Shown here: in pieces, positions 8,498 through 17,809 of the stretch | Position numbering within the stretch: position 1 is the stretch's first letter | Layout of the letters: each line of letters begins with the position of its first letter | NCBI RefSeq assembly: GCF_036227605.1 | Contig: NZ_CP109487.1 | Span: 7,377,501-7,441,500 of the forward strand | Reading direction: 5' to 3' | DNA: 64,000 nt | Origin: Streptomyces sp. NBC_01439 | GTDB lineage: Bacteria > Actinomycetota > Actinomycetes > Streptomycetales > Streptomycetaceae | Position numbers and translations under genes: made by a program | The notes under the pieces: model-generated | What the model saw: only the letters and a program-made list of their open reading frames with translations | Database searches by the model: none | Told to the model about the DNA's origin: nothing

Positions 8498-10048
8498 CTA
8501 CTGCCGGGTGAAGGTGCCCAGGTGGTCGGCGTCGAGGTATTCGATGCGCAGGGTGCCGTCGGCGAAGACCACCCCGGTGCGGCCGACCGCGTTCTCGCCC
8601 GCGGTCACGAAGCTGAAGGTGTCCCCGTCGTAGTGGGTCAGCGGGAAGCGCAGGGGCTCGGGGCCGAGGGCGAGGGTGAGCGCGCCGTCGGCGTCGGCGG
8701 ACACGGTGGCCCTGCCGTAGTAGGGGTTGTCGTAGGTTCCGGTGTACGCGGCGCTGTCCCGGGCCGGCTGCGCTCCGGCGGGCGGGTGGGCGTAGTCGGT
8801 CTTCGATCCGTTCGGGGGTTCGAGGGCCGTCGCGTAGGCGGAGGCGGCGAGGGCGAGCCAGTCGGTGGAGACCTTGCCGTGCTCGGCGTAGTCGAAGAAG
8901 TCCAGGGCCACGGCGTCGGGCAGGCCGACCGGGGCGCCGTTGGTCAGGACGACGATGCCGAGCCGCTCCAGCGGGAGCATGGTGACGTTGGTGTTGGCGC
9001 CGAGGTCGAAGGCGCCGGAGTGGCTCAGGCGCGTGCGGCCGGCGCCGTCGTAGCTGACGTTCCAGCCGAGGCCGTAGAAGCTGGTGGTGCCGACGGCGTT
9101 GGTCGGCTGCGACACGATCTCGGGCACGTGGGTCCGGGCGAGGGCGTCGGCGGGAATGATCCGCTTCCCGTCGAGGGTGCCGCCGGCCAACTGCAACCGC
9201 AGCCAGCGGGCCATGTCGGTGGCGGTGGAGCTGACGCCGCCGGCCGGGGCCTGGGCGTCCGGGTCGCGGACATGGCGCGGGCTCCAGGTGCCGTCAGCGT
9301 TCTTGACGTGGGTGGAGGCGCGGTCGGGAGAGTTGATGAAGGCGGAGAACTCGGTGCTGGTACGGGTCATGCCGGCGGGCTTGAAGAGGGTGTCGGCGCT
9401 GAGCTTCTGCCAACTGGTGCCCTTGGCGCGGGCAACGGCCTCGGCGGCCGCGGTGAACCCGAAGTTGGTGTACGCGTAGCTCGCCCGGAACGGGCCGAGG
9501 GGCTCCAGGCGCAGGTGGTCCAGGATGTACGCCCGGTCGTATCCGAGGTCTTCGAGGAGGTCGCCGGCGTGGTCGGGGAGGCCGCTGCGGTGGGAGAACA
9601 GGTCGGCGGTGGTGACGTGGTCGGTCACCCAGGGGTCCTTCAGGGAGAACCCGGGCAAGGCGGTGCGGTCGTCCCACCCCCGGGGGTCGGTGAGGGTGCC
9701 GGCCACGACCGTGGAGGAGACGGGCTTGGACAGCGAGGCGATCTGGAAGACGGTGTCGGGGCCGACCTTCGCGCTCTCGCCGGTCCTGCGCAGCCCGTAG
9801 CCCTTGATGTGGACCACCTCGTCGTCGTGGACCACGGCCACGGACACGCCGGGGACCCCGGTGCGGCGCATCATGTCCTCGACGGTGCGGTCGAGGCGGG
9901 CGACGGCCTTGTCGACGGCGGCGTCCGTGATCTGGGGCTTCGGGGCGGGGGGCGGGGTGGGCGCGGCGATGGCCGTGCCCGTCACGCCGGCCGCCGCGGT
10001 CAGGAGGGCCGCGGCCCCGGCTGCCCCGAGGGCGGGGAGCGTACGCAT
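8498..10048 (-). CDS. Secreted serine beta-lactamase-family hydrolase
   Basis: 516 residues from ATG 10048, chosen because a clean signal peptide starts there (ALGAAGAAALLTAAAGVTGTAIA); an upstream in-frame GTG would bury it. Class C-like active site: SLSK at residues 105-108 (nucleophile Ser105), YTN at 193-195 (YAYTNFGF) and a later HSG in place of KTG. A C-terminal region of about 120 residues (TGTYDNPYYGRATV onward) resembles the lipocalin-like domain of D-aminopeptidases and esterases. It is probably an exported peptidase or esterase rather than an antibiotic-resistance enzyme. Confidence 0.88.
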   Translation of the reverse strand: MRTLPALGAAGAAALLTAAAGVTGTAIAAPTPPPAPKPQITDAAVDKAVARLDRTVEDMMRRTGVPGVSVAVVHDDEVVHIKGYGLRRTGESAKVGPDTVFQIASLSKPVSSTVVAGTLTDPRGWDDRTALPGFSLKDPWVTDHVTTADLFSHRSGLPDHAGDLLEDLGYDRAYILDHLRLEPLGPFRASYAYTNFGFTAAAEAVARAKGTSWQKLSADTLFKPAGMTRTSTEFSAFINSPDRASTHVKNADGTWSPRHVRDPDAQAPAGGVSSTATDMARWLRLQLAGGTLDGKRIIPADALARTHVPEIVSQPTNAVGTTSFYGLGWNVSYDGAGRTRLSHSGAFDLGANTNVTMLPLERLGIVVLTNGAPVGLPDAVALDFFDYAEHGKVSTDWLALAASAYATALEPPNGSKTDYAHPPAGAQPARDSAAYTGTYDNPYYGRATVSADADGALTLALGPEPLRFPLTHYDGDTFSFVTAGENAVGRTGVVFADGTLRIEYLDADHLGTFTRQ

Positions 10049-10146
10049 GGGGTCATTGTCCTGCCGGGGGAGGCGGAGCGCCCGTTGCCGTCCGGCGGTG
10101 GGCGCGTGCGGCGCCGTTGCCGGGAGCGCTGCCCCCGGACCCCCGT

Positions 10147-10208
10147 GCCTCAAACGCCGGCGGGGCTGAAAAGACCGGGGCTCAGCGCCTCGAACGCCGG
10201 CGGGGATG
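10147..10208 (+). repeat. Two copies of a dispersed 22-bp GC repeat
   Basis: Copies at 10147-10168 and 10187-10208 share the core ACGCCGGCGGGG, preceded by GCCTC(A/G)A. The same unit occurs at 13673, 13778, 13883 (inside the 105-bp tandem repeat) and 28169. All are in intergenic DNA, and CGCCGGCG is self-complementary. The rest of the 183-base gap before the siderophore protein shows only a GC-rich run. Confidence 0.7.
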
Positions 10209-10231
10209 TGCCCGCCGGCGTGGGGAAACCT

Positions 10232-11071
10232 TTAGGCAGCGGCGCGGTGTTCCTGTTCGGCCTCGACCGAGGCGTTCCAGTCGCGCTTGATCGCGCGCCA
10301 GCCCTCGTCCGTCTCGCCCAGGCGCCAGTAGCCCGAGATCGACAGGCGCTCGCGCGGGACGCCGCGCTCCATGCGCAGGTGGCGGCGCAGCTCCTTGACG
10401 AAGCCGGCCTCGCCGTGGACGAAGGCGTGGACGTCCGTGCTCGGGAACTCCATGGCCATGACGGCCTCCACGAGGGCCTCGCCCACCGGGCGGTCGCCGC
10501 GGTGCAGCCAGACCGGGACGACGCCGTCCGGGGTGGCGAGCTTCAGCTCGTCGGCCGGGCCGTCGATCTCGACGATGGCGTGGACCCGCGCGCCCGCCGG
10601 CATCCGCTCCATCGCGGCGGCGATCGCCGGCAGGGCGCTCTCGTCGCCCACCAGGAGGTGCCAACCGGCCACCGGGTCCGGGGCGTAGGCGCCGCCCGGG
10701 CCGAGGAAGCGTACGACCTCGCCCGGCTGGACCCGCGCCGCCCAGGGGCCGGCCAGGCCCTCGTCGCCGTGGACCACGAAGTCGAGGGTCAGCTCCAGGT
10801 GCGCGGGGTCCCAGTTCCGTACGGTGTACGCGCGCTGGCGCGGCCACTGTGCCCGGGGAAAGTCGGCGCGGATGCGTTCAAGGTCCCACGGAGCGGGGTA
10901 GGTCACGCCCGTCGGCGCGAACAGCAGCTTGACGTAATGGTCGGTGTACTCGCCCACGCCGAACTCCCGGAGGCCCTCACCGCCCAGCACGAGCCGCACC
11001 ATGTGCGGCGACAACCGCTCGGTGCGTACGACGACGGCGGTGCCGACGGTGCGGGCGCGTCCTTCTGCCAC
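10232..11071 (-). CDS. Siderophore-interacting protein (FAD/NAD(P)H ferric-siderophore reductase)
   Basis: 279 residues from GTG 11071, with GGGGAG 5 bases upstream. The FAD-binding domain has RQRAYTVRNWDP (R-x-Y-[ST] type motif) and VHGDEGLAGPWA; the C-terminal SIP domain has DESALPAI and ending motifs HGEAGFVKELRRHL and SGYWRLGETDEGW, typical of the ViuB/SIP family. The cytoplasmic enzyme releases iron from imported ferric siderophores by reduction. A DmdR/DtxR-type iron box lies 24 bases upstream, so expression should rise in iron starvation. No siderophore synthesis or uptake gene is adjacent. Confidence 0.92.
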   Translation of the reverse strand: MAEGRARTVGTAVVVRTERLSPHMVRLVLGGEGLREFGVGEYTDHYVKLLFAPTGVTYPAPWDLERIRADFPRAQWPRQRAYTVRNWDPAHLELTLDFVVHGDEGLAGPWAARVQPGEVVRFLGPGGAYAPDPVAGWHLLVGDESALPAIAAAMERMPAGARVHAIVEIDGPADELKLATPDGVVPVWLHRGDRPVGEALVEAVMAMEFPSTDVHAFVHGEAGFVKELRRHLRMERGVPRERLSISGYWRLGETDEGWRAIKRDWNASVEAEQEHRAAA

Positions 11072-11094
11072 GGTGACTCCCCTGACTCCACGAA

Positions 11095-11112
11095 ACTTAG
11101 CCTTACCTAAGT
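11095..11112 (-). promoter_or_regulatory. Iron box (DmdR1/DtxR-type operator)
   Basis: ACTTAG-N6-CTAAGT with the centre CCTTAC reads TTAGGTAAGGCTAAG on the minus strand, close to the actinobacterial iron box TTAGGTTAGGCTCACCTAA. It lies just upstream of the siderophore-interacting protein start and explains iron-regulated expression. Confidence 0.85.
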
Positions 11113-11119
11113 TATCACC

Positions 11120-12043
11120 TCAGGGGCGCAGCACGCTGCTCAAGCGAGCGACTGCACCCCCCAGACCCCACCGATGGGCTAGCGCAGCCACCAGTTCGGG
11201 TTGTGCCGGGGCCGTCGGAAGGGCCGGGTCGAACGCCGGGAGCGGCACGTCCGAGGCCACCTGGACCACCTTGGGGGCCACCGCCAGATAGGGCCGGGAC
11301 TCGTCCAGCCGCTTGCGCTGGGTCGGGGTCAGCTTCGACTTCGGGTCGTCGACCGCGGCGATGATCCCGGCCAGGGTGCCGTAGGCGTCCAGGAGTTTGG
11401 CGGCCGTCTTCTCGCCGATGCCGGGGACGCCCGGCAGGCCGTCGCTCGGGTCCCCGCGCAGCAGCGCCAGATCCGCGTAACCGGGGCCGTCCACCCCGTA
11501 CTTCTCGCGGAGCCACGCCTCGTCGGTCACCTGCAGGGTGCCCACGCCCTTGAGCGGGTACAGCACCCGCCGCTGCCGGGCGTCGTCCACCAGCTGGTAC
11601 AGGTCCCGGTCGCCGGTGACGATGTCCACCGGGCCGCTCGCGCGGGCGGTGAGCGTACCGATCACGTCGTCCGCCTCGTACCCGGCGACCCCGACCCGGG
11701 CGATGCCGAAGGCGTCCAGCGCCGCTTCGATGATCGGCACCTGCGGGGCGAGGGTGTCCGGGGTCTCCTCCACGTCGGGGCCGGTCTCGGTCTCCTCGGC
11801 CACCCGGTGCGCCTTGTAGGAGGGGATCAGCTCCACCCGCCAGTGCGGCCGCCAGTCGGCGTCCATGCACGCCACCAGATCGTCCGGCCGGTGGTCCTGG
11901 ACGAGCCGGCCGATGAAGTCGAGCAGCCCGCGCACGGCGTTGACCGGGGTGCCGTCGGGGGCCTTCACCGAGTCCGGCACACCGAAGTAGGCGCGGTAGT
12001 AGAGGGAGGCGGTGTCCAGGAGCATCAGGCGTCGTGTCGTCAC
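11120..12043 (-). CDS. 5'-3' exonuclease (PIN/FEN-type, PolI N-terminal-like)
   Basis: 307 residues from GTG 12043; an internal ATG at 12025 is the alternative, and neither has a strong ribosome-binding site. Acidic metal-binding clusters are visible in order: LLDTAS, ACMDADWRPHW, GYEADDVIGTL and TGDRDLYQL. A helix-hairpin-helix follows (LPGVPGIGEKTAAKLL). It corresponds to the stand-alone 5' nuclease found in actinobacteria beside full-length PolA, with a role in flap removal in repair or replication. It is transcribed convergently to nothing; its stop lies 8 bases from the iron box. Confidence 0.9.
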   Translation of the reverse strand: MTTRRLMLLDTASLYYRAYFGVPDSVKAPDGTPVNAVRGLLDFIGRLVQDHRPDDLVACMDADWRPHWRVELIPSYKAHRVAEETETGPDVEETPDTLAPQVPIIEAALDAFGIARVGVAGYEADDVIGTLTARASGPVDIVTGDRDLYQLVDDARQRRVLYPLKGVGTLQVTDEAWLREKYGVDGPGYADLALLRGDPSDGLPGVPGIGEKTAAKLLDAYGTLAGIIAAVDDPKSKLTPTQRKRLDESRPYLAVAPKVVQVASDVPLPAFDPALPTAPAQPELVAALAHRWGLGGAVARLSSVLRP

Positions 12044-12174
12044 GGAGTCGATGATGCCGCAACGCCCCCCGGCGGAGGGCCCGGCCGTCCGGACGCCACG
12101 TGCCACGACGGACAGTGAGCGCACGGGTACGGGAAGAGCCGTGCACGCGAAACCGGAGGCGGTTGCTGCGTAAG

Positions 12175-12187
12175 GTGCTTACAGCAC
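12175..12187. promoter_or_regulatory. Inverted repeat upstream of XRE-cupin gene
   Basis: GTGCT-TAC-AGCAC, within GGTGCTTACAGCACACC, lies 37 bases before the chosen start of the XRE-cupin gene and overlaps a possible -10 (TAAGGT, 12171-12176). XRE regulators often repress themselves through such short dyads. Inference from position. Confidence 0.45.
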
Positions 12188-12224
12188 ACCGATGTGCGAC
12201 AGACATGGGGAGGGCAGCCCCGAC

Positions 12225-12875
12225 ATGAACGACAGGGACGGCACCGACGGCATTGATGGCATGGACAGCAAGCTGAACGACAGGGACGACAAGAGCAAGG
12301 ACAAGGACGGCAAGGAGCCGCTCCGAGTGGGCGTGGCCGTGCGCAAGCGGCGCCGCGCGCTCCACCTCACGCTGGCCGCGGTCTCGGCGCGCAGCGGCCT
12401 GTCGGTGCCCTTCCTGAGTCAGATAGAGAACGAGCGGGCCCGGCCCAGCATGCGCTCCCTGGAGCGGGTCGCGGACGCGCTGGAGACCACGGCCGTGGAA
12501 CTGCTGGCCGCCTCCGACACCGCGCGCACGGTGGACCTCGTACGGGCGGGTGACGCCCCCGGGCTCACCCCGGTCCCGGGCGTACGTCCCCTGGTGCGCG
12601 GCCACCACCAGCTGCACGCGATGGAGTTCACCGGGGACCAGGACGCCGGACGCGAGTACCAGCACCGCAACGACGAACTGATGTACGTGGTCGAGGGTGC
12701 CTGCCAGGTTGAAGCGGAGGGGCGGGCGTACCGGCTGGAGAGCGGGGACGCGCTGTTCCTGTCCGGCGGCGTGCGCCACCGCTGGCGGGCGGTCACCGAG
12801 GAGACCCGGATCCTGGTCGTCGCGGTGGGCGAGCACATCCACGCGACCTCCGAGCCCCCGTCTCCGGGACACTGA
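12225..12875 (+). CDS. XRE-family regulator with C-terminal cupin
   Basis: 216 residues from ATG 12225 (GGGGAGGG about 10 bases upstream; ATG 12192 is possible). The first 35 residues are an unusual Asp/Lys/Gly-rich run with repeated DG[TIM]DG, then an HTH_3 domain (VGVAVRKRRRALHLTLAAV, SVPFLSQIENERARPS) and a cupin-2 domain (HQLHAMEF, QHRNDELMYVVEGACQVE, SGDALFLSGGVRHRW). Such proteins sense a small molecule through the cupin. It is followed 5 bases later by the BtuF-like gene, so the pair is probably one operon. Confidence 0.88.
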   Translation: MNDRDGTDGIDGMDSKLNDRDDKSKDKDGKEPLRVGVAVRKRRRALHLTLAAVSARSGLSVPFLSQIENERARPSMRSLERVADALETTAVELLAASDTARTVDLVRAGDAPGLTPVPGVRPLVRGHHQLHAMEFTGDQDAGREYQHRNDELMYVVEGACQVEAEGRAYRLESGDALFLSGGVRHRWRAVTEETRILVVAVGEHIHATSEPPSPGH

Positions 12876-12880
12876 ACGAC

Positions 12881-13612
12881 GTGCGGCGGATCGTCTCGCT
12901 GGTGCCCTCGCTGACCGAGGCGGTGGCCGTGAGCGCGCCGGGGCTGCTGGTCGGGGTGACCGATTGGTGCACGCACCCCGGGGACCTCGGCGACGCGGTG
13001 CGGATCGGGGGGACGAAGAACCCGGACGTGCGGCGGATCGTGGAGCTCCGGCCGGACCTGGTGATCGCCAACGAGGAGGAGAACCGGGCCCCCGACCTGG
13101 CGGCGCTGCGCGCGGCCGGGGTGGAGGTGCTGGTCACCGAGGTCCGGACGCTGCCGCAGGCGCTGCGGGAGCTGGACCGGGTGTTGGTGGGGGCGCTGGG
13201 ACTGGCGAGGCCGGGCTGGCTGACGGACGCGGAGCGGGCGTGGGCCCGGGTGGAGCCGCCGGCGCCGCCGCTCGCGGAGGTCACCGCGTTCGTGCCGATC
13301 TGGCGGCGGCCGTGGATGGTGCTGGGCCGGGACACCTTCGCCGGGGACCTGCTGGCGCGGCTCGGGGTCCGCAACGTCTACGCCGGACACCCCGAGCGGT
13401 ATCCCCGGGTGCCGGTGGAGGAACTCGCTGCGGCCGCCTGCGACCTGGTGGTCCTGCCGGACGAGCCGTACCGCTTCACGCGCGAGGACGGCCCGGAGGC
13501 CTTCCCGGGCCTGCCGGCGGCTCTGGTCGACGGCCGGCACCTGACCTGGTACGGGCCATCGCTGGCCGCCGCGCCGGCGGTGCTGTCCGAGCAGCTGCGC
13601 GCCGCGCGCTGA
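12881..13612 (+). CDS. Helical-backbone metal receptor, BtuF-like, without signal peptide
   Basis: 243 residues from GTG 12881. It matches class III periplasmic cobalamin/siderophore-binding folds (RIVSLVPSLTEAV, GVTDWCTHPGDL, GGTKNPDVRRIVELRPDLVIANEEENR, ending near LTWYGP), but the first residues go straight into the fold with no signal peptide or lipobox. So it is cytoplasmic as annotated, unlike true BtuF. Proteins of this type in actinobacteria are called cobalamin-binding or helical backbone metal receptors, with unproven ligands. The operon with a cupin-type XRE regulator suggests a ligand-sensing pair. Confidence 0.8.
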   Translation: MRRIVSLVPSLTEAVAVSAPGLLVGVTDWCTHPGDLGDAVRIGGTKNPDVRRIVELRPDLVIANEEENRAPDLAALRAAGVEVLVTEVRTLPQALRELDRVLVGALGLARPGWLTDAERAWARVEPPAPPLAEVTAFVPIWRRPWMVLGRDTFAGDLLARLGVRNVYAGHPERYPRVPVEELAAAACDLVVLPDEPYRFTREDGPEAFPGLPAALVDGRHLTWYGPSLAAAPAVLSEQLRAAR

Positions 13613-13629
13613 TCGGCGGTCCGCTCCGG

Positions 13630-13920
13630 CTGTGGCTGGTCGGGGGTGTTGGGGCTTGGCCCTGTTTCCTGCGCCTCAAGCGCCGGCGGGGCTGGGTGGT
13701 GTGGGGCGGTGCGGGGTTGCTGCGCGGTGCTTGGCTGTGGCTGGTCGGGGGTGTCGGGGCTTGGCCCCGTCTCCTGCGCCTCAAGCGCCGGCGGGGCTGG
13801 GTGGTGTGGGGCGGTGCGGGGTTGCTGCGCGGTGCTTGGCTGTGGCTGGTCGGGGGTGTTGGGGCTTGGCCCCGTCTCCTGCGCCTCAAGCGCCGGCGGG
13901 GCTGGGTGGTGTGGGGCGGT
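13630..13920 (+). repeat. 105-bp tandem repeat, 2.8 copies
   Basis: Units begin at 13630, 13735 and 13840, each starting CTGTGGCTGGTCGGGGGTGT; the third is cut at about 13920. Units differ by only a few bases (for example TGTTTCC versus CGTCTCC). Each contains one copy of the dispersed 22-bp repeat (13673, 13778, 13883). 105 is a multiple of three, so reading frames stay open through it, but the repetitive Trp/Gly/Leu translation and the lack of start sites argue against a gene. Confidence 0.85.
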
Positions 13921-13931
13921 GCCCCGCCGGA

Positions 13932-14226
13932 GTGTCTCCTCGGCTCGCGCGGTGCGGCATGTCGCGGTGGTGCTCGGTGGTGCGCGCTCGTCCTGCGGGG
14001 ACACTCCGCCGTGTCCCCGCCCCACGGCAGGGCTCCGACAGTGCCCCGAAGCCGCCCCACGGCGTACTCCACCAATGGACCGAAGCCCCGCCCCGTGCTC
14101 CTGCAGTGCCTCGAAGCCGCCCCGACGCCTGGGGAGCGGGGACGGGGAGGGGTGTCCCCGCAGGACGAGCGCGCAACCACCGCGCACAGCCGAGACCTGC
14201 CCGCCTGGCGCGAGCCGAGGAGACAC
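13932..14226. repeat. Large imperfect inverted repeat (about 75-bp arms)
   Basis: The left arm 13932-14004 begins GTGTCTCCTCGGCTCGCGC and ends CTCGTCCTGCGGGGACAC; the right arm 14152-14226 is its near reverse complement (GTGTCCCCGCAGGACGAGCG ... CGAGCCGAGGAGACAC). The 147-base centre holds two copies of a CAGTGCC(C/T)CGAAGCCGCCCC direct repeat. Together with the 105-bp array this fills 13613-14305, where I see no convincing gene. It could be a MITE-like element, a large RNA hairpin or a recombination product. Confidence 0.75.
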
Positions 14227-14305
14227 CCCTCCCCGGCACCGCGCACCAGCCCACACCGCGCCGGGATCCCGGCCCGCAGGCAGACCCGGACCCGCCCCGC
14301 GGGGC

Positions 14306-15424
<1,119 letters not shown>

Positions 15425-15480
15425 GGATCCAGCCTCGCGCCGGGGCGGGCGGGGCGGCAGAGGCCATCTCCCTATGAGGT

Positions 15481-15497
15481 CATAAACTGATGTTATG
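15481..15497. promoter_or_regulatory. LysR-type operator overlapping lysR start codon
   Basis: CATAA-ACTGATG-TTATG is a perfect 5-base inverted repeat of 17 bases; its right arm includes the A, T and G of the regulator start codon at 15495. TAAACT at 15483-15488 could be the -10 of a leaderless transcript. It fits a LysR dyad between divergent genes. Confidence 0.6.
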
Positions 15498-16418
15498 GGT
15501 AATGAGGAGTGGGTTCCGCTGGCGCACCGGGTGCCGGACCTCGGTGCGCTGGAACTGCTGCTCGCCGTCGCGCGGGTCGGCAGCCTGAGCGGTGCGGCCC
15601 GGCGGCTCGGCATCACCCAGCCCGCGGCGAGCAGCCGGATCCGGGCGATGGAGACCCGGCTCGGTGTGGCCCTGGTGGACCGATCGCCGCGGGGGTCGAC
15701 ACTGACGGCCGAGGGCGCGCTCGTCACGGACTGGGCCCGGCGGGTGGTGGAGGCGGCGGAGGCCTTCGATGCGGGTGCGCAGGCGCTGCGCGGACGCCGG
15801 GACTCGCGGCTGCGGGTGGCCGCCAGCATGACCATCGCGGAGTACCTGCTGCCTGGTTGGCTGATCGCCCTGCGCGGGCAGCGCCCGGACACGGCGGTGT
15901 CCCTGCACGCCGGGAACTCGGCGGTGGTGGCCGAGCGGGTCCTCGCCCACGAGGCCGACCTCGGCTTCGTCGAGGGGCTGACCGTGCCCGAGGGGCTGGA
16001 TTCGGCGGTGATCGCGCAGGACCGCCTGGTGGTGGCGGTGGCCCCGGGGCACCCGTGGGCGCGCCGCACCCGGGGGGTCGCGGCGGCCGAGTTGGCCTCG
16101 ACCCCGCTGATCCTGCGCGAGCGGGGCTCGGGCACGCGACAGGTCCTGGACGCCGCGCTGGCCTCGGCCGGCGGGCTTGCCGCGCCGCTGCTGGAACTGG
16201 CGTCGACCACGGCGGTGAAGGCGGCGGCGCTGGGCGGTGCCGGGCCGTGCGTGCTGTCGGAGCTGGCCGTGGTGGACGAGCTGGCGGCGCGCCGGCTGGT
16301 GGAGGTGCCGGTGTCGGGCGCCGGGCTCGGCCGGGCCCTGCGGGCGGTCTGGCCCGCGGGTGCCCGCCCGGCCGGCCCGGCCCGGGACCTGCTGTCCCTG
16401 ACCCGGGGTACCCCCTAA
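15495..16418 (+). CDS. LysR-family transcriptional regulator
   Basis: 307 residues from ATG 15495. The N-terminal winged HTH (residues 17-75) has the LysR hallmark LELLLAVARVGSLSGAARRLGITQPAASSRI, then the CysB-type effector domain with RLRVAASMTIAEYLLPGWL and LILRERGSGTRQVLD. No ribosome-binding site precedes the ATG, and a -10-like TAAACT is 6 bases upstream, so leaderless translation is likely. Divergent from the TDT transporter, its probable target. Tail-to-tail 4-base stop overlap with the thioesterase. Confidence 0.9.
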   Translation: MGNEEWVPLAHRVPDLGALELLLAVARVGSLSGAARRLGITQPAASSRIRAMETRLGVALVDRSPRGSTLTAEGALVTDWARRVVEAAEAFDAGAQALRGRRDSRLRVAASMTIAEYLLPGWLIALRGQRPDTAVSLHAGNSAVVAERVLAHEADLGFVEGLTVPEGLDSAVIAQDRLVVAVAPGHPWARRTRGVAAAELASTPLILRERGSGTRQVLDAALASAGGLAAPLLELASTTAVKAAALGGAGPCVLSELAVVDELAARRLVEVPVSGAGLGRALRAVWPAGARPAGPARDLLSLTRGTP

Positions 16419-17212
16419 GAGAGCGGGCGGACCGTGAGGATCTGTTCGGCTTGGCCGACCGGGCCGTCGGCGTCGTGCAGGACGCTGCTGGTGAGCCCCT
16501 GCCCGGACGGGCCGAAGGCCACGGTGGTGTCCAGGCCGGTCCACGGGCCGCGGGGCCGGCGGTGCAGGTGGACGGTCAGGTCGAGGTTCGGGAACATCCA
16601 CGCGGTGGGGTCCTGCTGGACCGCGATGCCGTTCGCGGTGTCCACCAGCGCCATGTACGAGGCGAGGGCGCCGACCGGCTCGCCCGCGACCAGGGCGACG
16701 GACGAGGACACCCAGGCCGCGGCCCGGCCCCGGCGGGAGGGGGGCGTCCGGCGCACCTCGACGGAGGAGACGTAGCCGCCGTTCCACTCCTCGTCCATCG
16801 CCCAAACGTCGAGTTCCTCGGGGGCGGGCAGCCGCTCGTGGGGGCTGTCGGCCACGGAGGAGGAGTCCAGGGTGGCCAGCAGCCAGGCGCGGGCGCGGAC
16901 CACCGGACGGCCGCCGATGACCACGCTCGCTTCCAGGAGCTCGATGGTCCGGCCCGGCCGGAGGGTCTCGACGGTGATCTCGCACTCATCGAGGGCGATG
17001 CGGCCGAGGATGTCGTAACTGATCCGCGCGAGCGCCAACGGCTCGGGCCGCTGCGCCAGGTGTCCGTCGATCGCGTGCACCACGAGGCCGGCGAGCGGGC
17101 TGAAGTGCTGCTCGTCGGTGTTCCACGCGCCGCCCGCGTGGGCGGTGGGCTTGAAGCTGTGCTCGCCCGTCCGCTCGTAGTAGCTCTCGGGTGCGGCGGC
17201 GCCGGTGGTCAC
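16415..17212 (-). CDS. Acyl-CoA thioesterase-like (double hotdog) protein
   Basis: 265 residues from GTG 17212. Two hotdog-like halves: N-terminal GAWNTDEQHFSPLAGLVVHAID and ARISYDILGRI with ETLRPGRTIELLEASV, and C-terminal MALVDTANGIAV, AWMFPNLDLTVHLHRRPRG, WTGLDTTVAFGPSGQGLTSSVLHD. This matches the actinobacterial thioesterase family related to TesB. The likely role is hydrolysis of an acyl-CoA; the substrate is unknown. Its stop codon overlaps that of lysR. Confidence 0.82.
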   Translation of the reverse strand: MTTGAAAPESYYERTGEHSFKPTAHAGGAWNTDEQHFSPLAGLVVHAIDGHLAQRPEPLALARISYDILGRIALDECEITVETLRPGRTIELLEASVVIGGRPVVRARAWLLATLDSSSVADSPHERLPAPEELDVWAMDEEWNGGYVSSVEVRRTPPSRRGRAAAWVSSSVALVAGEPVGALASYMALVDTANGIAVQQDPTAWMFPNLDLTVHLHRRPRGPWTGLDTTVAFGPSGQGLTSSVLHDADGPVGQAEQILTVRPLS

Positions 17213-17419
17213 GGGATCTGTCTCCTCGGATGGGTGTATTGATCAAGCATCGTAGGAGGTGCCGTTCCTCCCGTCACTGTGATCCGGCGGACACGGGGGC
17301 GGGAGTCGTGCGCCCGTTCGGGCGAGGAGGGAACGATTCGCCGCGGCGCGGAGGGTGACCCCGGGCGGACCCGCAGGAAAGGTGGCTCCCGCACGCGTCC
17401 CCCCACGAGGAGAACCCTG

Positions 17420-17776
17420 ATGCGTCTTCGCCATGCCGCCCTCGCCGCCTTCGGCGCCTTCACGCTCCTGCTGACCGTCCCGGCCTCGGCCTCGGCCGCC
17501 ACGGGAGAGTTCCAGTACACGGTCTCCGGCCTCGACGGCAGCCCGCTGAGGGTCGTGCTGGAGGACCCGGCGAGCGGGGAGTGCATCACCCTCCCCGAGG
17601 TCGCCGATCCCTCGGCCAGCTCCCCGGCGCACTCCCCGCGCAACCGGACCGACGAGGTGGCGATCGTGTTCACCGAGCCGGACTGCACGGGCAGGGAGTT
17701 CAGGCTGCGGCCCCGCACGGGCTACGGCACGGAGCGGCTGGAGCTGCGGTCGGTGCTCTTCGTCCGCCCCGAGTGA
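17420..17776 (+). CDS. Small secreted protein
   Basis: 118 residues from ATG 17420, with CGAGGAGAA 6 bases upstream. A Sec signal peptide (residues 1-27, ALAAFGAFTLLLTVPASASAA, likely cleavage after ASA) precedes a mature domain of about 90 residues with two cysteines (GECITL, EPDCTG) that may form a disulfide, and a predicted beta-rich pattern. No family recognised. The 207 bases upstream hold its promoter region and no gene. Confidence 0.7.
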   Translation: MRLRHAALAAFGAFTLLLTVPASASAATGEFQYTVSGLDGSPLRVVLEDPASGECITLPEVADPSASSPAHSPRNRTDEVAIVFTEPDCTGREFRLRPRTGYGTERLELRSVLFVRPE

Positions 17777-17809
17777 GGGACGGCGCCCAGGTTCGGTGCC
17801 ACGCGGGGA

